A DNA stretch of 64,000 nt from Leptodactylus fallax (GCA_947044405.1 CAMRHE010000360.1:297001-361000), one strand, 5' to 3'; shown: positions 21,922 to 33,400, counted from the stretch's first letter. Program-made: numbers and translations. Notes: generated from the letters alone by a model not told the origin.

Positions 21922-22176
21922 CTAAGGCTGCGTTCACATCTGCATCAGAATTAGTGGATGAAAAAAATCTTGCAAGCCCAAATTTTGTGTCTGGCGATTT
22001 CAGTTAAAAAGAAGGGATATCAAACGACGAACGGGAACATCGGCGCACGTGTGAACCTCGCAAAGTTTGTAGGGTTAGTCTTAGGGCATCCTGCAAAGAA
22101 AATTCAGCCTATCTCATCCATTACAATCGAAAGCCACCTACTGTATAACGCAATGTGTGAATCCGGCTTTAGCCTC
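21922..22176. mobile_element. MITE-like repeat, TGCGTTCACA ends
   Basis: CTAAGGCTGCGTTCACATCT at the left is inverted at the right as CAATGTGTGAATCCGGCTTT with AGCC. The same family occurs at 23637-23836 and as two abutting ends at about 26187-26222. Non-coding. Confidence 0.5.
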
Positions 22177-23020
22177 ATGCTATTTACACTCCTCTAACCA
22201 CAAGTCTTGTCCACCCAGAATAATGAGGATGGCGGCGCTAAATAATGGGCAAGGAAGGCTGGCATAGTGACTGAGGAAAAGCTTCATGAAGGTTTTATGG
22301 CTTGAAGAGTACAGCACCATCCAGAGGTCTGTAATAGAAATTTCTGGACAAGTGGAGAGCGGTGTTATATAGTGTATACAAACATATGGGATCATGGTGC
22401 CAATGTTGGCAAGGAAAACATACAGTTATAGAGGGGCATTAGCATACCTCCAAGTGTCCCTTCATAGTTCCTAATTTTGGCCCGAATCCCTTCTTTGCTC
22501 CCTAAATGTCCCTCGTTTTCATGTGATCAGTATACTCTGTATTAATAAAGTCACTATATTGAGCCACTAGATGGTCTTCATTGGAATCTGGACCTCAAAA
22601 ATTTCTATATAGAGATGTTTTTGTAGTAACATGTCAATGGAAAACTTTTCATGTGTATTGAGTTGAAACAAATATGTCTTTCACACAACCACAAGTGCGC
22701 CCTCTTTGGCTGGGTTTAGACAACATTTTTTTGGGAAAAAAAGCTGCAATTTTTGATGCATTGTTTACGGTTCAAAAAGTACACCCTTTGACCAGCCAAA
22801 AAGTTTGGAGGTTTGAGTAAAGGGGTATGTACTTTATATGGTGGGTACATAGAATTGTTATAGGAAGGAGTTTCCAATTCCAGATAAAATGAAATCTACT
22901 CTATACAATACACCTCAGCATTTCTATCTGTGCCAGGTTACCTGGAGAACCATGGAGGTGAATACTTACATACTTACTACACGACTAAGGTTGACCACAA
23001 GCATTTTCCAGTTCTACGAT
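22177..23020. other. Intergenic, diverged repeats
   Basis: No gene is supported. 22440-22530 (AGTGTCCCTTCATAGTTCC, AAATGTCCCTCGTTTTC) looks like an old interspersed repeat; the family was not identified. Confidence 0.3.
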
Positions 23021-23021
23021 C

Positions 23022-23290
23022 ATGGCTGTGGAGTCGTAGGCAGGTTTGGGTAGAATTGGAAAAAAGTTACTGACGTTGGCTTCAAAATAAAATGATGAAT
23101 TATTTGAAATGATATAATGACTAATATTATATAATGAATTAGATGTATAGTTTGTTACATATTTAATGACATAGGATCAGTCACCGACTCTTTACTGAAT
23201 CTGACTGACCATGACTGTCGGCCATTGATGACGTCAGAGTTGAGCTGTGGAAAAAGAAGAGGCATCGGAGTCAATGATTAGGCCTACCGA
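23022..23290 (+). repeat. GCTGTGGAGTCG interspersed repeat, copy 1
   Basis: Begins GGCTGTGGAGTCGTAGGCAG. It shares with 28686-28930 the blocks ATATAATGAATTAGATGT(A/T)TAG, TTTGTTACATATTTA and TCTTTACTG(A/C)ATCTGACTGA in the same order and orientation. Non-coding. Confidence 0.75.
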
Positions 23291-23319
23291 GCCCAGTCTA
23301 TGATACTAATAACCTATAC

Positions 23320-23417
23320 ATAGGGGTACCAGATGTTGGACCCTCATCGATCTGATATTGATGGTCTATCCTAAGGAAAAGTCATCCATATTTAAGTCCC
23401 AGAACACCCCTTTAAAT
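23320..23417. mobile_element. MITE 3' end fragment
   Basis: GATATTGATGGTCTATCCTA, then AAGTCCCAGAACACCCCTTTAA. It ends with the TTAAAGGGG terminus and corresponds to the element split by the Tc1-like insertion at 7428-8341. Confidence 0.5.
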
Positions 23418-23636
23418 TCACGATTCATTAAATCTTCTCCAATGCCTGATGTTGGGAATAATTGGGTAGTTGGATTCCAACATGTTTGATCCTTTTGACT
23501 TCAAGGGAGATAAGTCATCACCAGAGGTGGCCAGTTGAGTCTTTCTCTCCTCCTCCAGAAAATATGCTGGCTAGGCCAAAAGTCTATCGGTATGGTGGGG
23601 TTGGAAGAGATAGCTGTTGACTGAATGAGCATTTGG

Positions 23637-23836
23637 CTAAGGCTCGGTTCACACCTGCGCCCGGTCTACGCTGGAGGATTTCGTTGCCCATTCTGCTTTA
23701 AAAAAGCAGAGAGAAAAGTCCTGCAAGCATCGCTTTTCTCTCCGCGTTTTTCCGCCCTTTTCCAAGGGTAGCAGCTTTTTTAACTGGATTAGGTTTCTGT
23801 TCGGGGGGGCCCCAAGCAAGTGTGAACCTAGCGAAA
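23637..23836. mobile_element. MITE-like repeat, GGTTCACACCTGCG ends
   Basis: CTAAGGCTCGGTTCACACCT at the left is opposed by CAAGTGTGAACCTAGCG at the right. The body contains a hairpin (AAAAGCAGAGAGAAAAG against CGCTTTTCTCTCCGCG). Related in plan to 21922-22176. Confidence 0.6.
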
Positions 23837-24198
23837 CAGCTATCTGAAGTGGGTGGCCAGCTTAAGGTAATGGGCAGGAGATTAAAGGAGCGCTCTAGAC
23901 AAAAATGATACACGAGGGGTCGGTGCATTACACAACGATTAAAAGACAACCTAAGAGAGATTCCCTGCGCCATGTGCTCAGGACCTGCTCTAGTCATAGA
24001 CAAGGTAAGTGACTATCAATGAAGGGTCAAAAACCTGTCTCTATAGACATTGATGTTTTCTCCATTTTGGTGTTCAGATCACTTGCCCCAACATAACCGG
24101 CACCTTCACTGGCATTGGATCATCATCTAAGACAACTCGGCAGGACTGTTGGCAAGATACCACACATATATTACACACGTAAACTTGTACACAGTCTA
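23837..24198. other. Region beyond zinc-finger gene 2
   Basis: No gene or repeat was recognised between the MITE and the poly(A) signal of gene 2. Confidence 0.35.
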
Positions 24199-24204
24199 TT
24201 TATT
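24199..24204 (-). terminator. Poly(A) signal of zinc-finger gene 2
   Basis: AATAAA on the minus strand, about 86 bp downstream of the stop codon at 24290-24292. It is the first such hexamer after the stop. Confidence 0.55.
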
Positions 24205-24289
24205 ACAATTAGGACATATTATTTTAAGCTTTGAGGTAAATGTCTCTTACGGTTCTCAATGGCTTTATGGCAAGCATATATAGAAGACA

Positions 24290-25731
24290 TTAATTCCCTG
24301 CAGAGTGCAGACTACAATGCATAAGAAGTTCAGAGTTGCTCATAAAATACGTCTCACACTCCGGGCACTTGAAGGGTTTACTGAAACGGTGGACTTCTTG
24401 GTGCTTGAGAAGAGTGGAGCTGTATCTGAATGACTGACCACAGTCTGAACAGGCGTATGGCTTCTCTCCTGTGTGAAGTCTATGGTGTCTCGACAGGCTG
24501 GATTTATCGTTGAAGCGTCTGCCACATTCAGAACACATGAATGGTTGCTCACCGGTATGGATTCTCAAGTGTCGGACATAGTGTGAGCGATCGGAGAACG
24601 ATTTCCCGCACTCGGAGCAGGAGAACTGTTTTTCTTTGGAGTGGTATTGCTGGTGCTTCACAAGGAGCGCGTTATTCCTAAAACATGTCCCACACTCAGA
24701 ACAAAGAAAAGGCACATCTCCGGTGTGGACCTTCTCATGTTTGAGAAGCTGGTAGTTTCTAGTGAAGCGTTTGCCGCACTCGGCACATTCAAAGGGCTTC
24801 TTGCCGGTGTGGACTTTGCAGTGAGCCACTAGCTCATACTGGTTCATGAATCGGACCTCGCATTCGGGACACTTAAATGGCTTGGATATGAGATCGGCGT
24901 GCATTCTCTGATGTTTGGTGAGATAAGAGCGGTCACTGAAGGACTTCCCGCACTCGGGACACGTGTATGGCTTCACTCCCACATGGATGCTCTGGTGCCT
25001 GATGTAGTGAGAGATTTTAGAAAAAGTTTTTCCACATTTAGAACATAAGAATGGCTTCTCCCTGATGTGGATTTTCTGGTGAAGGGTAAAAAGTTGTTTG
25101 TTTGGGAAATTTTTATTGCATTTTAGACAGTTGAATGTTTTTGATTTTTGTTCCCCGTTTTCTGTACGGACATCGCTTACTGGGTTTTTTGTCAGAGGGG
25201 CGGTGTTCTCCAGGTTTCTGCCCAGTTGCCCCATCTTTACTTTGTCTTTCACAGTATGATGTGACCTCTTCACAACATCTGTGGGTTCATCTTTCTTGGT
25301 TGGTACAAAAAGTCTCTTGGTTGGTACAAAAAGTCTCTTGGTTGGTGGAGTCGTAACATTTTTATTCACGTCCCCATTTGTAAAGTTTCTTTCGTCACAT
25401 GAGACTGGTTCCTCCTTAAGCTGAAGATATGGATATTGCTGTGTAAGATCTGTGGCTGTGGAGATTTTGGGGTCTTTGACGTTTTCTCCATCATACGGCA
25501 CTGGTTCCTCTTTAACATGAGGTGATGGATATTGCCACACTTGTTCTGTGGGTGTATGTAGGGACGCTGCGTTGGCCTCCTTAAGATTTCCCATTTGGCA
25601 CGGCGTTAATTCTGCAGTTCTTGTTTTCTTCGGTCTCGAAACTTCATCGTTGATTTTTTTGACTCTGTTACACTTTCTGGTGGACTCCGTTCCATGAACT
25701 CCTGAGGGTTTATATATACTATCTGAGTTAC
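24290..25731 (-). CDS. Zinc-finger gene 2, finger exon (10 C2H2)
   Basis: Final exon of the second KRAB-like C2H2 protein, a probable nuclear transcription regulator. The acceptor TCATCACAG|GTAACT on the minus strand at 25732/25731 joins exon 3 through a split Gly codon; the spliced product is about 605 residues. Residues about 126-324 are a linker with HVKEEP and QLKEEPVSCDE, both fitting the SUMO-acceptor pattern, and a perfect 21-bp tandem duplication near 25296-25340 giving RLFVPTKRLFVPTK. Fingers run from about 325 to the end: ten canonical C2H2 units from FNCLKCNKNF to FKCPECETYF. About half the linkers depart from TGEKP (for example VGVKP, ADLISKP, SKEKQ, RFSKP). No frameshift or stop interrupts the exon. 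It lies tail-to-tail with gene 1, about 5.4 kb apart. Confidence 0.93.
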
Positions 25732-26299
25732 CTGTGATGATAGAAAGGTTATATGTATATATCATTCATGGTTACACAAGACACCACAACATTATATAAA
25801 AGATAGAAAATCCTGTGTAATAAAAATGTGTCTGCCGATTCCTCAATATTGTGATAAAATGGTAATTTTGGAACAGATGAGGGGGCACCGAAGTCTAGAT
25901 GTGTAGTGTAGATAACAGGTCATCATACCATATAGGGAATAAGATAAGGTAGGAGATAAGCTGTGACATCATCTATTGTCAATAGTGATGTAATGATGGG
26001 TAGAGGTGTTATCTATAGAGGTGTTACCTTCTTCTATTGTAACCTTGTCTGTGATGTAAATAAGGTGACTGCTGCAAAGAACACCACCTATGGAATTGGC
26101 AACTTTCATTCTATTATTAATCTCAGTGGCCGGAGTGAAAATTGCAGGATTTAGCACAATTTTTTGGTCTTTTAAATACTCCTACGCAGATGTGAACCTA
26201 GCCTAAGGCTATGTTCACACTGCATATTTTTAAAATTATGGCTCCCATTTCAGGACAAATACCTTTTGTTTTTACAGTCATGGATAGAACAGACTTTAC
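25732..26299 (-). other. Intron 3 of zinc-finger gene 2
   Basis: 568 bp with donor G|GTAAAG and acceptor CACAG. At about 26187-26222 it holds two MITE ends back to back (GATGTGAACCTAGCCT and AAGGCTATGTTCACACTGC), either two abutting copies or one with its centre deleted. Confidence 0.7.
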
Positions 26300-26423
26300 C
26301 TGGTGATGTGCGGGTCTGGTGGTCGTCCATCATGACGTCCTTGTACAGGTCCTTGTGTCCTTCTAAATACTCCCACTCCTCCATGGAGAAATAGACGGTG
26401 ACATCCTGACACCTTATAGGAAC
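26300..26423 (-). CDS. Zinc-finger gene 2, KRAB-like exon 3
   Basis: 124 bp, the same length and phase as gene 1 exon 3. Encodes [20 protein letters not shown] and on to [18 protein letters not shown]. It differs from gene 1 at five nucleotides and two residues (Glu to Asp, Leu to Arg). Donor CCAG|GTAAAG, acceptor TTGTCAG|GTT. As in gene 1 the mammalian MLE core is MMD. Confidence 0.92.
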
Positions 26424-26512
26424 CTGACAACACAATGATACAGTCCTCATCATCCAGACACATCATCCCTTGTGTTACTGTCTAATGTCCCAGCATTCCC
26501 AGCAGCGCTCAC

Positions 26513-26680
26513 CTCTCCAGTCAGCAGCTCGATCATCTTGTTGGTGAGCTCCAGGATCTTCATTGTGTTGTCAGGTATCAGTGATGGAGGTGACGGCTCT
26601 GTGATGGTGCTTGGGGACATTTGGGGACAGACACTGGAGGTCACACAATCACCAGACGTCTTCTTTGCTGCTGTATAATC
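26513..26680 (-). CDS. Zinc-finger gene 2, coding exon 2
   Basis: 56 codons in phase 0, starting DYTAAKKTSGDCVTSSVCPQ and ending MKILELTNKMIELLTGE. Acceptor TTAAACAG|GAT, donor GAGAG|GTGAGC. The last 48 nucleotides differ from gene 1 exon 2 at one position, while the middle is unrelated in length and sequence. Confidence 0.85.
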
Positions 26681-26787
26681 CTGTTTAAGGAAAGCGATGC
26701 TGATAAATATCATTATACTCCCAGAATCCTTCACTTCTCTGGTCATGTACAATATTACTCCGACCCACTCACCTTCCCCATCATATG

Positions 26788-26890
26788 TTAAAGGGGTTTT
26801 CTGATGGTCTATTCTAAGGCCATAATATAAGACATTAATGAGTGACCGGACTGACTTGGATACGGTTGTCTCTGTGCCGTTACTGCAGTA
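26788..26890. mobile_element. MITE end in intron 1 of gene 2
   Basis: TTAAAGGGGTTTTCTGATGG starts here, matching the TTAAAGG-type terminus and the GATGGTCTATTCTAAGG block of the fragments at 7340 and 23320. The other end is not clear. Confidence 0.4.
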
Positions 26891-27045
26891 AGGAGGCTAT
26901 GGTGACCAGCGAGTGCCATTGTCCCTTCCTTCTGCTTATAGGTGAAGGTCCCAGGGTTGGAACCTCCTAATGATCCCAAATTGAGGATATAAGTAAGAGT
27001 ACATAGAAAAATAAAGTGATAGAACATAATTCTATCACTTCTTAC

Positions 27046-27129
27046 CTCCCCGGTTAGCAGGTAGATGATCTCGAAGGTGAGGTTAAGGATCCTCTCAGTC
27101 ACCTCACAGTTGTCCTTCGCCATTTTCAT
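27046..27129 (-). CDS. Zinc-finger gene 2, coding exon 1
   Basis: 28 codons, MKMAKDNCEVTERILNLTFE then IIYLLTGE, phase 0, donor GGGGAG|GTAAGA. Translation could start at the first Met (27129) or at Met3 (27123). A splice acceptor (ATTCATAG|GAGGACG) at 27162/27161 precedes it, so at least one non-coding exon lies further right, past 27162; it was not located. Ends in the same LLTGE motif as gene 1 exon 1. Confidence 0.8.
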
Positions 27130-27161
27130 GTGGTTGGTGATTTCATCAGATGATCGTCCTC

Positions 27162-27453
27162 CTATGAATGAAGGAAAGGCCTCGTCCAGTGTCTGATCAT
27201 TACATTAGGTCTCCATGAAAACAGATAAGGTGACCCCGCTCCTGACTTCTCCAAAAACATCGCAGCATTATATCATGTTTTCTCATGTGCCACAAAGAAA
27301 GTACTAACAGAAGAGCTTACAATCTCACCACTGCAGGCATACCCGTAGGGAGGCAACAGATTATATCCTCGGGGTTCCCAAATAATATTACACTACAGTT
27401 CTTGCATCATCCTGCCAATATCGGCAAACACTCAAATAATAGCGCCATAGTGC
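27162..27453 (-). other. Likely 5' intron of zinc-finger gene 2
   Basis: Non-coding; a polypyrimidine tract (CCTTTCCTTCATTCATAG on the minus strand) leads to exon 1. No promoter was recognised. Confidence 0.4.
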
Positions 27454-28660
27454 TTAAAGAGAGTCTGTCACCAGACCCCAGCCCTGCAGATAGATAGGTT
27501 AGGGTCACCAGAACCAGCATATCACCCCAGCCCTGCAGATAGATAGGTTAGTGTCACCAGAACCAGCATATCACCCCAGCCCTGCAGATAGATAGGTTAG
27601 AGTCACCAGAACCAGCATATCACCCCAGTCCTGCAGATAGATAGGTTAGGGTCACCAGAACCAGCATATCACCCCAGCCCTGCAGATAGATAGGTTAGAG
27701 TCACCAGAACCAGCATATCACCCCAGTCCTGCAGATAGATAGGTTAGGGTCACCAGAACCAGCATATCACCCCAGCCCTGCAGATAGATAGGTTAGTGTC
27801 ACCAGAACCAGCATATCACCCCAGTACTGCAGATAGATAGGTTAGTGTCACCAGAACCAGCATATCACCCCAGCCCTGCAGATAGATAGGTTAGTGTCAC
27901 CAGAACCAGCATATCACCCCAGCCCTGCAGATAGATAGGTTAGTGTCACCAGAACCAGCATATCACCCCAGCCCTGCAGATAGATAGGTTAGAGTCACCA
28001 GAACCAGCATATCACCCCAGTCCTGCAGATAGATAGGTTAGGGTCACCAGAACCAGCATATCACCCCAGCCCTGCAGATAGATAGGTTAGTGTCACCAGA
28101 ACCAGCATATCACCCCAGCCCTGCAGATAGATAGGTTAGTGTCACCAGAACCAGCTTATCACCCCAGCCCTGCAGATAGGTTAGTGTCACCAGAACCAGC
28201 TTATCACCCCAGCCCTGCAGATAGATAGGTTAGTGTCACCAGAACCAGCATATCACCCCAGCCCTGCAGATAGATAGGTTAGTGTCACCAGAACCAGCAT
28301 ATCACCCCAGCCCTGCAGATAGATAGGTTAGTGTCACCAGAACCAGCATATCACCCCAGCCCAGCAGATAGATAGGTTAGTGTCACCAGAACCAGCATAT
28401 CACCCCAGCCCCGCAGATAGATAGGTTAGTGTCACCAGAACCAGCATATCACCCCAGCCCTGCAGATAGATAGGTTAGTGTCACCAGAACCAGCATATCA
28501 CCCCAGCCCTGCAGATAGATAGGTTAGTGTCACCAGAACCAGCATATCACCCCAGTCCTGCAGATAGATAGGTTAGTGTCACCAGAACCAGCATATCACC
28601 CCAGCCCTGCAGATAGATATGCTGGTTCTGGTAACACTAACCTATCCATCTGCATATTAA
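27454..28660. repeat. 49-bp minisatellite inside a TTAA-flanked MITE
   Basis: TTAAAGAGAGTCTGTCACCA opens the left edge. The array of about 23 units of 49 bp (CCAGCCCTGCAGATAGATAG, then GTTAGTGTCACCAGAACCAG, then CATATCACC) runs to about 28618. The right edge holds an inverted partial unit (ATGCTGGTTCTGGTAACACT) and ends at TTAA 28657-28660. The inverted edge and TTAA at both ends suggest the array grew inside a palindromic T2/Kolobok-type MITE. It lies upstream of gene 2, probably in its first intron. Confidence 0.9.
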
Positions 28661-28685
28661 ATTGCATTGTATAATAGCTAGTCTG

Positions 28686-28930
28686 CCCCAGGGCTGTGGA
28701 GTCGGAGTCGTACAGGCGGAGTCGGGGCCAGTTTTGGGTGGATTCAGAGTCAGAATTATTATAAACTATATTATAGAATTATAACTATTATATAATGAAT
28801 TAGATGTTTAGTTTGTTACATATTTACTGTCATAGGAATGAATCACTGGATTATTAATGAATTAGAGGATCTTTACTGCATCTGACTGAGCATGGTTGTC
28901 AGCCATTTATAGAGGAGTCAGAGTCAGGGA
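28686..28930 (+). repeat. GCTGTGGAGTCG interspersed repeat, copy 2
   Basis: Begins GGGGCTGTGGAGTCGGAGTC and ends GAGTCAGAGTCAGG. Same family and orientation as 23022-23290. Confidence 0.75.
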
Positions 28931-30000
28931 ATGCAGGGATGGTAGTAGAAAGCTATGGGAGCCGCCATGATGCGGCTCCACTTCTGATCTCGAGGTCATA
29001 TGACCGCTGACTCCATGAGCTGCTGGGTCCTAGAGGAGCCCGATCAGCTGTGCAGTCCAGCACAGAAAGCTGCAACAACAAGAAGTGTCATCTACAGAAA
29101 AATGACCGGAACGCAGAGGGAAAACTATTCACAAAAACTGGAAAAATGTGAAAAACAGACACGTTTTTGCTCTTTTTTTGTTTACATTTTCTTGAATATT
29201 AAAATAAAGAAAAACATGGAAAAATGAAAACAACATAAAGATAAAGTCCTATTTATCATGAAAAAAAGACACAAAAATTATTAAATAACCCAAAGGAAAA
29301 TTGTTATAGCCCTCAAAATCGCATGTATGAAAAAAAACCTGAAAATGTTGAAGTATATGTGGTCCTGATCCAGGGAAGACAGCCTGATCCGGAACTGGTT
29401 AAAATAGGTCATCTATACCAGGGTGGTGGGGCCCCGACACCTGGAACCCCTACAGATCAGCTGCTTGGTTGAGCTTCGCTCCAGCTTCACAGGCCAGTGA
29501 CATCACATTTATTCATCACACAGACGCTATACGATGTGTGCTATATACGATGTGCGCCCTATACGGTGTGCTTGGTATTCAGTGCTCACCCGAACACTGC
29601 AGTCTCTTCATACAGTCGATTGTGGGGGTCATTTTCATAACATATTCTCTACTGATCCTGGTCAGTCCTGCTTATGGCCCAGACATTATTTAGGGGCTGC
29701 TGAATGGGACATGGACCTCACCATGGTTCACGTCAGGGGCCCTCCAGCTGAGCGTTGTCAGGAGACAGGGCCAATGTCGTGTTATTAATCTCAGCTGGTT
29801 TCAGCATGATATCCCGACTCCTGCTGATGGCCGTATACAATTGCTGGGCACACAACTGGGGCACCCTTTCCCTCCTGTTAAAGCTCCCCTCCCTCACCAG
29901 GCCTGCGGCCTTCTGCTCAGCATTACACTGGCTTCAGGTCGCTGAGGCAACCAAAGATGGTAGCCTAGTTAATGGGAATCATCCTGTTATGCTTTGCATA
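28931..30000. other. Non-coding stretch with repeat fragments
   Basis: No gene is supported. 29400-29470 resembles the frog MITE interior (GGTCATCTATACC, CCCCGACACC, CAGATCAGCTG). 29524-29573 has three loose copies of a CTATACG(A/G)TGTG motif. Open frames at 29000-29227 and 29469-30096 lack family resemblance. Confidence 0.35.
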
Positions 30001-30333
30001 TTAATGGGGTTGTACCACGAAAATTATTTATCCCCTATAGCCATAGGAGAGATACTTAAAAGGGAGACATTTCTGGGTGTTTTAATCAGAATGTAGGGTA
30101 GACCTCGACAAAATTCCTAATACTAACATTGCCCCTTCTCCACCCTGGTGTCTGACGCTGGTGCCTTTGTCACTACATTGCCCCGGTCTGCCTCCAAGCT
30201 GGAATGGTGAAGCAGATCATGGACGCAGAGGAGTTGATGCTGTGACAAACCTCCCGCTGACCGGGACTGCAGCCAGAATCCAGGACTATCCCAGGATAGG
30301 GGATAAATCATTATTGCGGTATAACCCCTTTAA
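30001..30333. mobile_element. TTAA-flanked MITE (T2/Kolobok-like)
   Basis: The left end TTAATGGGGTTGTACCACGA and block ATTTATCCCCTAT are inverted at the right as ATAGGGGATAAAT and GCGGTATAACCCCTTTAA. TTAA occurs at both ends (30001-30004, 30330-30333). The TTAAAGG-type terminus matches the T2 family described in Xenopus. Non-coding. Confidence 0.7.
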
Positions 30334-30479
30334 TCCAGGTACAGACATTTTCAGGCTCAGACATTGTCTTGGTACTGATCCTGATCCAGACCCAAGTCCT
30401 CTTGCCTTGTCCTTCAGATTGTCTGCCTGGTATCTGTAGTTCTACTCCTGACTCTGACCCTTGGCTATGTTATTGACTG

Positions 30480-33400
30480 AGCTCAGTCTATCACATCCTG
30501 ATCTCCATCCATTATATCGTCTGCTCCTAGTACTATAAGACATATTATATCTCCTGCTTCTGGTATTGTAGTGCACATTACACGTCCTGCGGTTATTGTT
30601 ATATAGTCCATTAAATGGCCCACTCCTGGTACTATGACACACATATATGATCCGCTCCTGGTACTATAACACACATATATGATCCGCTCCTGGTACTATA
30701 ACACATATAGGATCCACTCCTAGTACTATGACACACATATGGCCGGCTCCTAGTACTATGACACACATATGGCCCGCTCCTAGTACTATGACACACATAT
30801 GGCCCGCTCCTAGTACTATGACACACATATGGCCCGCTCCTAGTACTATGACACACATATGGCCCGCTCCTAGTACTATGACACACATATGGCCCGCTCC
30901 TAGTACTATGACACACATATGGCCCGCTCCTAGTACTATGACACACATATGGCCCGCTCCTAGTACTATGACACACATATGATCCGCTCCTAGTACTATA
31001 ACACACATAGGATCCGCTCCTAGTACTATGACACACATATGATCCGCTCCTAGTACTATAACACACATAGGATCCACTCCTAGTACTATGACACACATAT
31101 GGCCGGCTCCTAGTACTATGACACACATATGATCCGCTCCTAGTACTATAACACACATAGGATCCGCTCCTAGTACTATGACACACATATGATCCGCTCC
31201 TAGTACTATAACACACATATGATCCGCTCCTAGTACTATAACACACATATGGCCCGCTCCTAGTACTATAACACACATATGGCCCGCTCCTAGTACTATG
31301 ACACACATATATGGCCCGCTCCTAGTACTATAACACACATATGATCCGCTCCTAGTACTATAACACACATATGGCCCGCTCCTAGTACTATGACACACAT
31401 ATGGCCCGCTCCTAGTTCTATGACACAGATATGATCCGCTCCTAGTACTATAACACACATATGATCCGCTCCTAGTACTATAACACACATATGGCCCGCT
31501 CCTAGTACTATGACACACATATGGCCCGCTCCTAGTACTATGACACACATATGGCCCGCTCCTAGTACTATAACACACATATGATCCGCTCCTAGTACTA
31601 TAACACACATATGGCCCGCTCCTAGTACTATGACACACATATGGCCCGCTCCTAGTACTATGACACACATATGGCCCGCTCCTAGTACTATAACACACAT
31701 ATGATCCGCTCCTAGTACTATGACACACATATGGCCCGCTCCTAGTACTATGACACACATATGGCCCGCTCCTAGTACTATAACACACATATGGCCCGCT
31801 CCTAGTACTATGACACACATATGGCCCGCTCCTAGTACTATAACACATATATGATCCGCTCCTAGTACTATAACACACATAGGATCCGCTCCTAGTACTA
31901 TAACACATATATGGCCCGCTCCTAGTACTATAACACACATATATGGCCCGCTCCTAGTACTATAACACACATATGGCCCGCTACTAGTACTATAACACAT
32001 ATATGGCCCGCTCCTAGTACTATAACACACATAGGATCCGCTCCTAGTACTATAACACATATATGGCCCGCTCCTAGTACTATAACACATATATGATCCG
32101 CTCCTAGTACTATAACACACATAGGATCCGCTCCTAGTACTATAACACACATATGGCCCGCTCCTAGTACTATAACACATATATGATCCGCTCCTAGTAC
32201 TATAACACATATATGGCCCGCTCCTAGTACTATAACACACATATGGCCCGCTCCTAGTACTATAACACATATATGGCCCGCTCCTAGTACTATAACACAC
32301 ATATGGCCCGCTCCTAGTACTATAACACATATATGGCCCGCTCCTAGTACTATAACACACATATGGCCCGCTCCTAGTACTATGACACACATATATGATC
32401 CGCTCCTAGTACTATGACACACATATATGATCCGCTCCTAGTACTATGACACACATATATGATCCGCTCCTAGTACTATAACACACATAGGATCCGCTCC
32501 TAGTACTATAACACATATATGGCCCGCTCCTAGTACTATAACACACATATATGATCCGCTCCTAGTACTATGACACACATATATGATCCGCTCCTAGTAC
32601 TATGACACACATAGGATCCGCTCCTAGTACTATAACACACATATGGCCGGCTCCTAGTACTATGACACACATATGGCCCGCTCCTAGTACTATGACACAC
32701 ATATATGATCCGCTCCTAGTACTATAACACACATATGGCCCGCTCCTAGTACTATGACACACATATATGATCCGCTCCTAGTACTATAACACACATAGGA
32801 TCCGCTCCTAGTACTATAACACACATATGGCCCGCTCCTAGTACTATAACACATATATGATCCGCTCCTAGTACTATAACACATATATGGCCCGCTCCTA
32901 GTACTATAACACATATATGGCCCGCTCCTAGTACTATAACACACATATGGCCCACTCCTAGTACTATAACACATATATGGCCCGCTCCTAGTACTATAAC
33001 ACACATATGGCCCGCTCCTAGTACTATGACACACATATATGATCCGCTCCTAGTACTATAACACACATATGGCCCGCTCCTAGTACTATGACACACATAT
33101 ATGATCCGCTCCTAGTACTATAACACACATATGGCCCGCTCCTAGTACTATGACACACATATGGCCCGCTCCTAGTACTATAACACACATATATGATCCG
33201 CTCCTAGTACTATAACACACATAGGATCCGCTCCTAGTACTATAACACATATATGGCCCGCTCCTAGTACTATAACACACATATATGATCCGCTCCTAGT
33301 ACTATGACACACATATATGATCCGCTCCTAGTACTATGACACACATAGGATCCGCTCCTAGTACTATAACACACATATGGCCGGCTCCTAGTACTATGAC

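Noticed and set aside
19317..23000. Short frames between the two zinc-finger genes
   Set aside because: All are under about 105 codons, overlap old repeats or lack family resemblance, and fit chance expectation.
27476..28618. Regular 49-bp repeats as a possible CRISPR array
   Set aside because: There are no unique spacers; the full 49-bp unit repeats, and the genome is a vertebrate.
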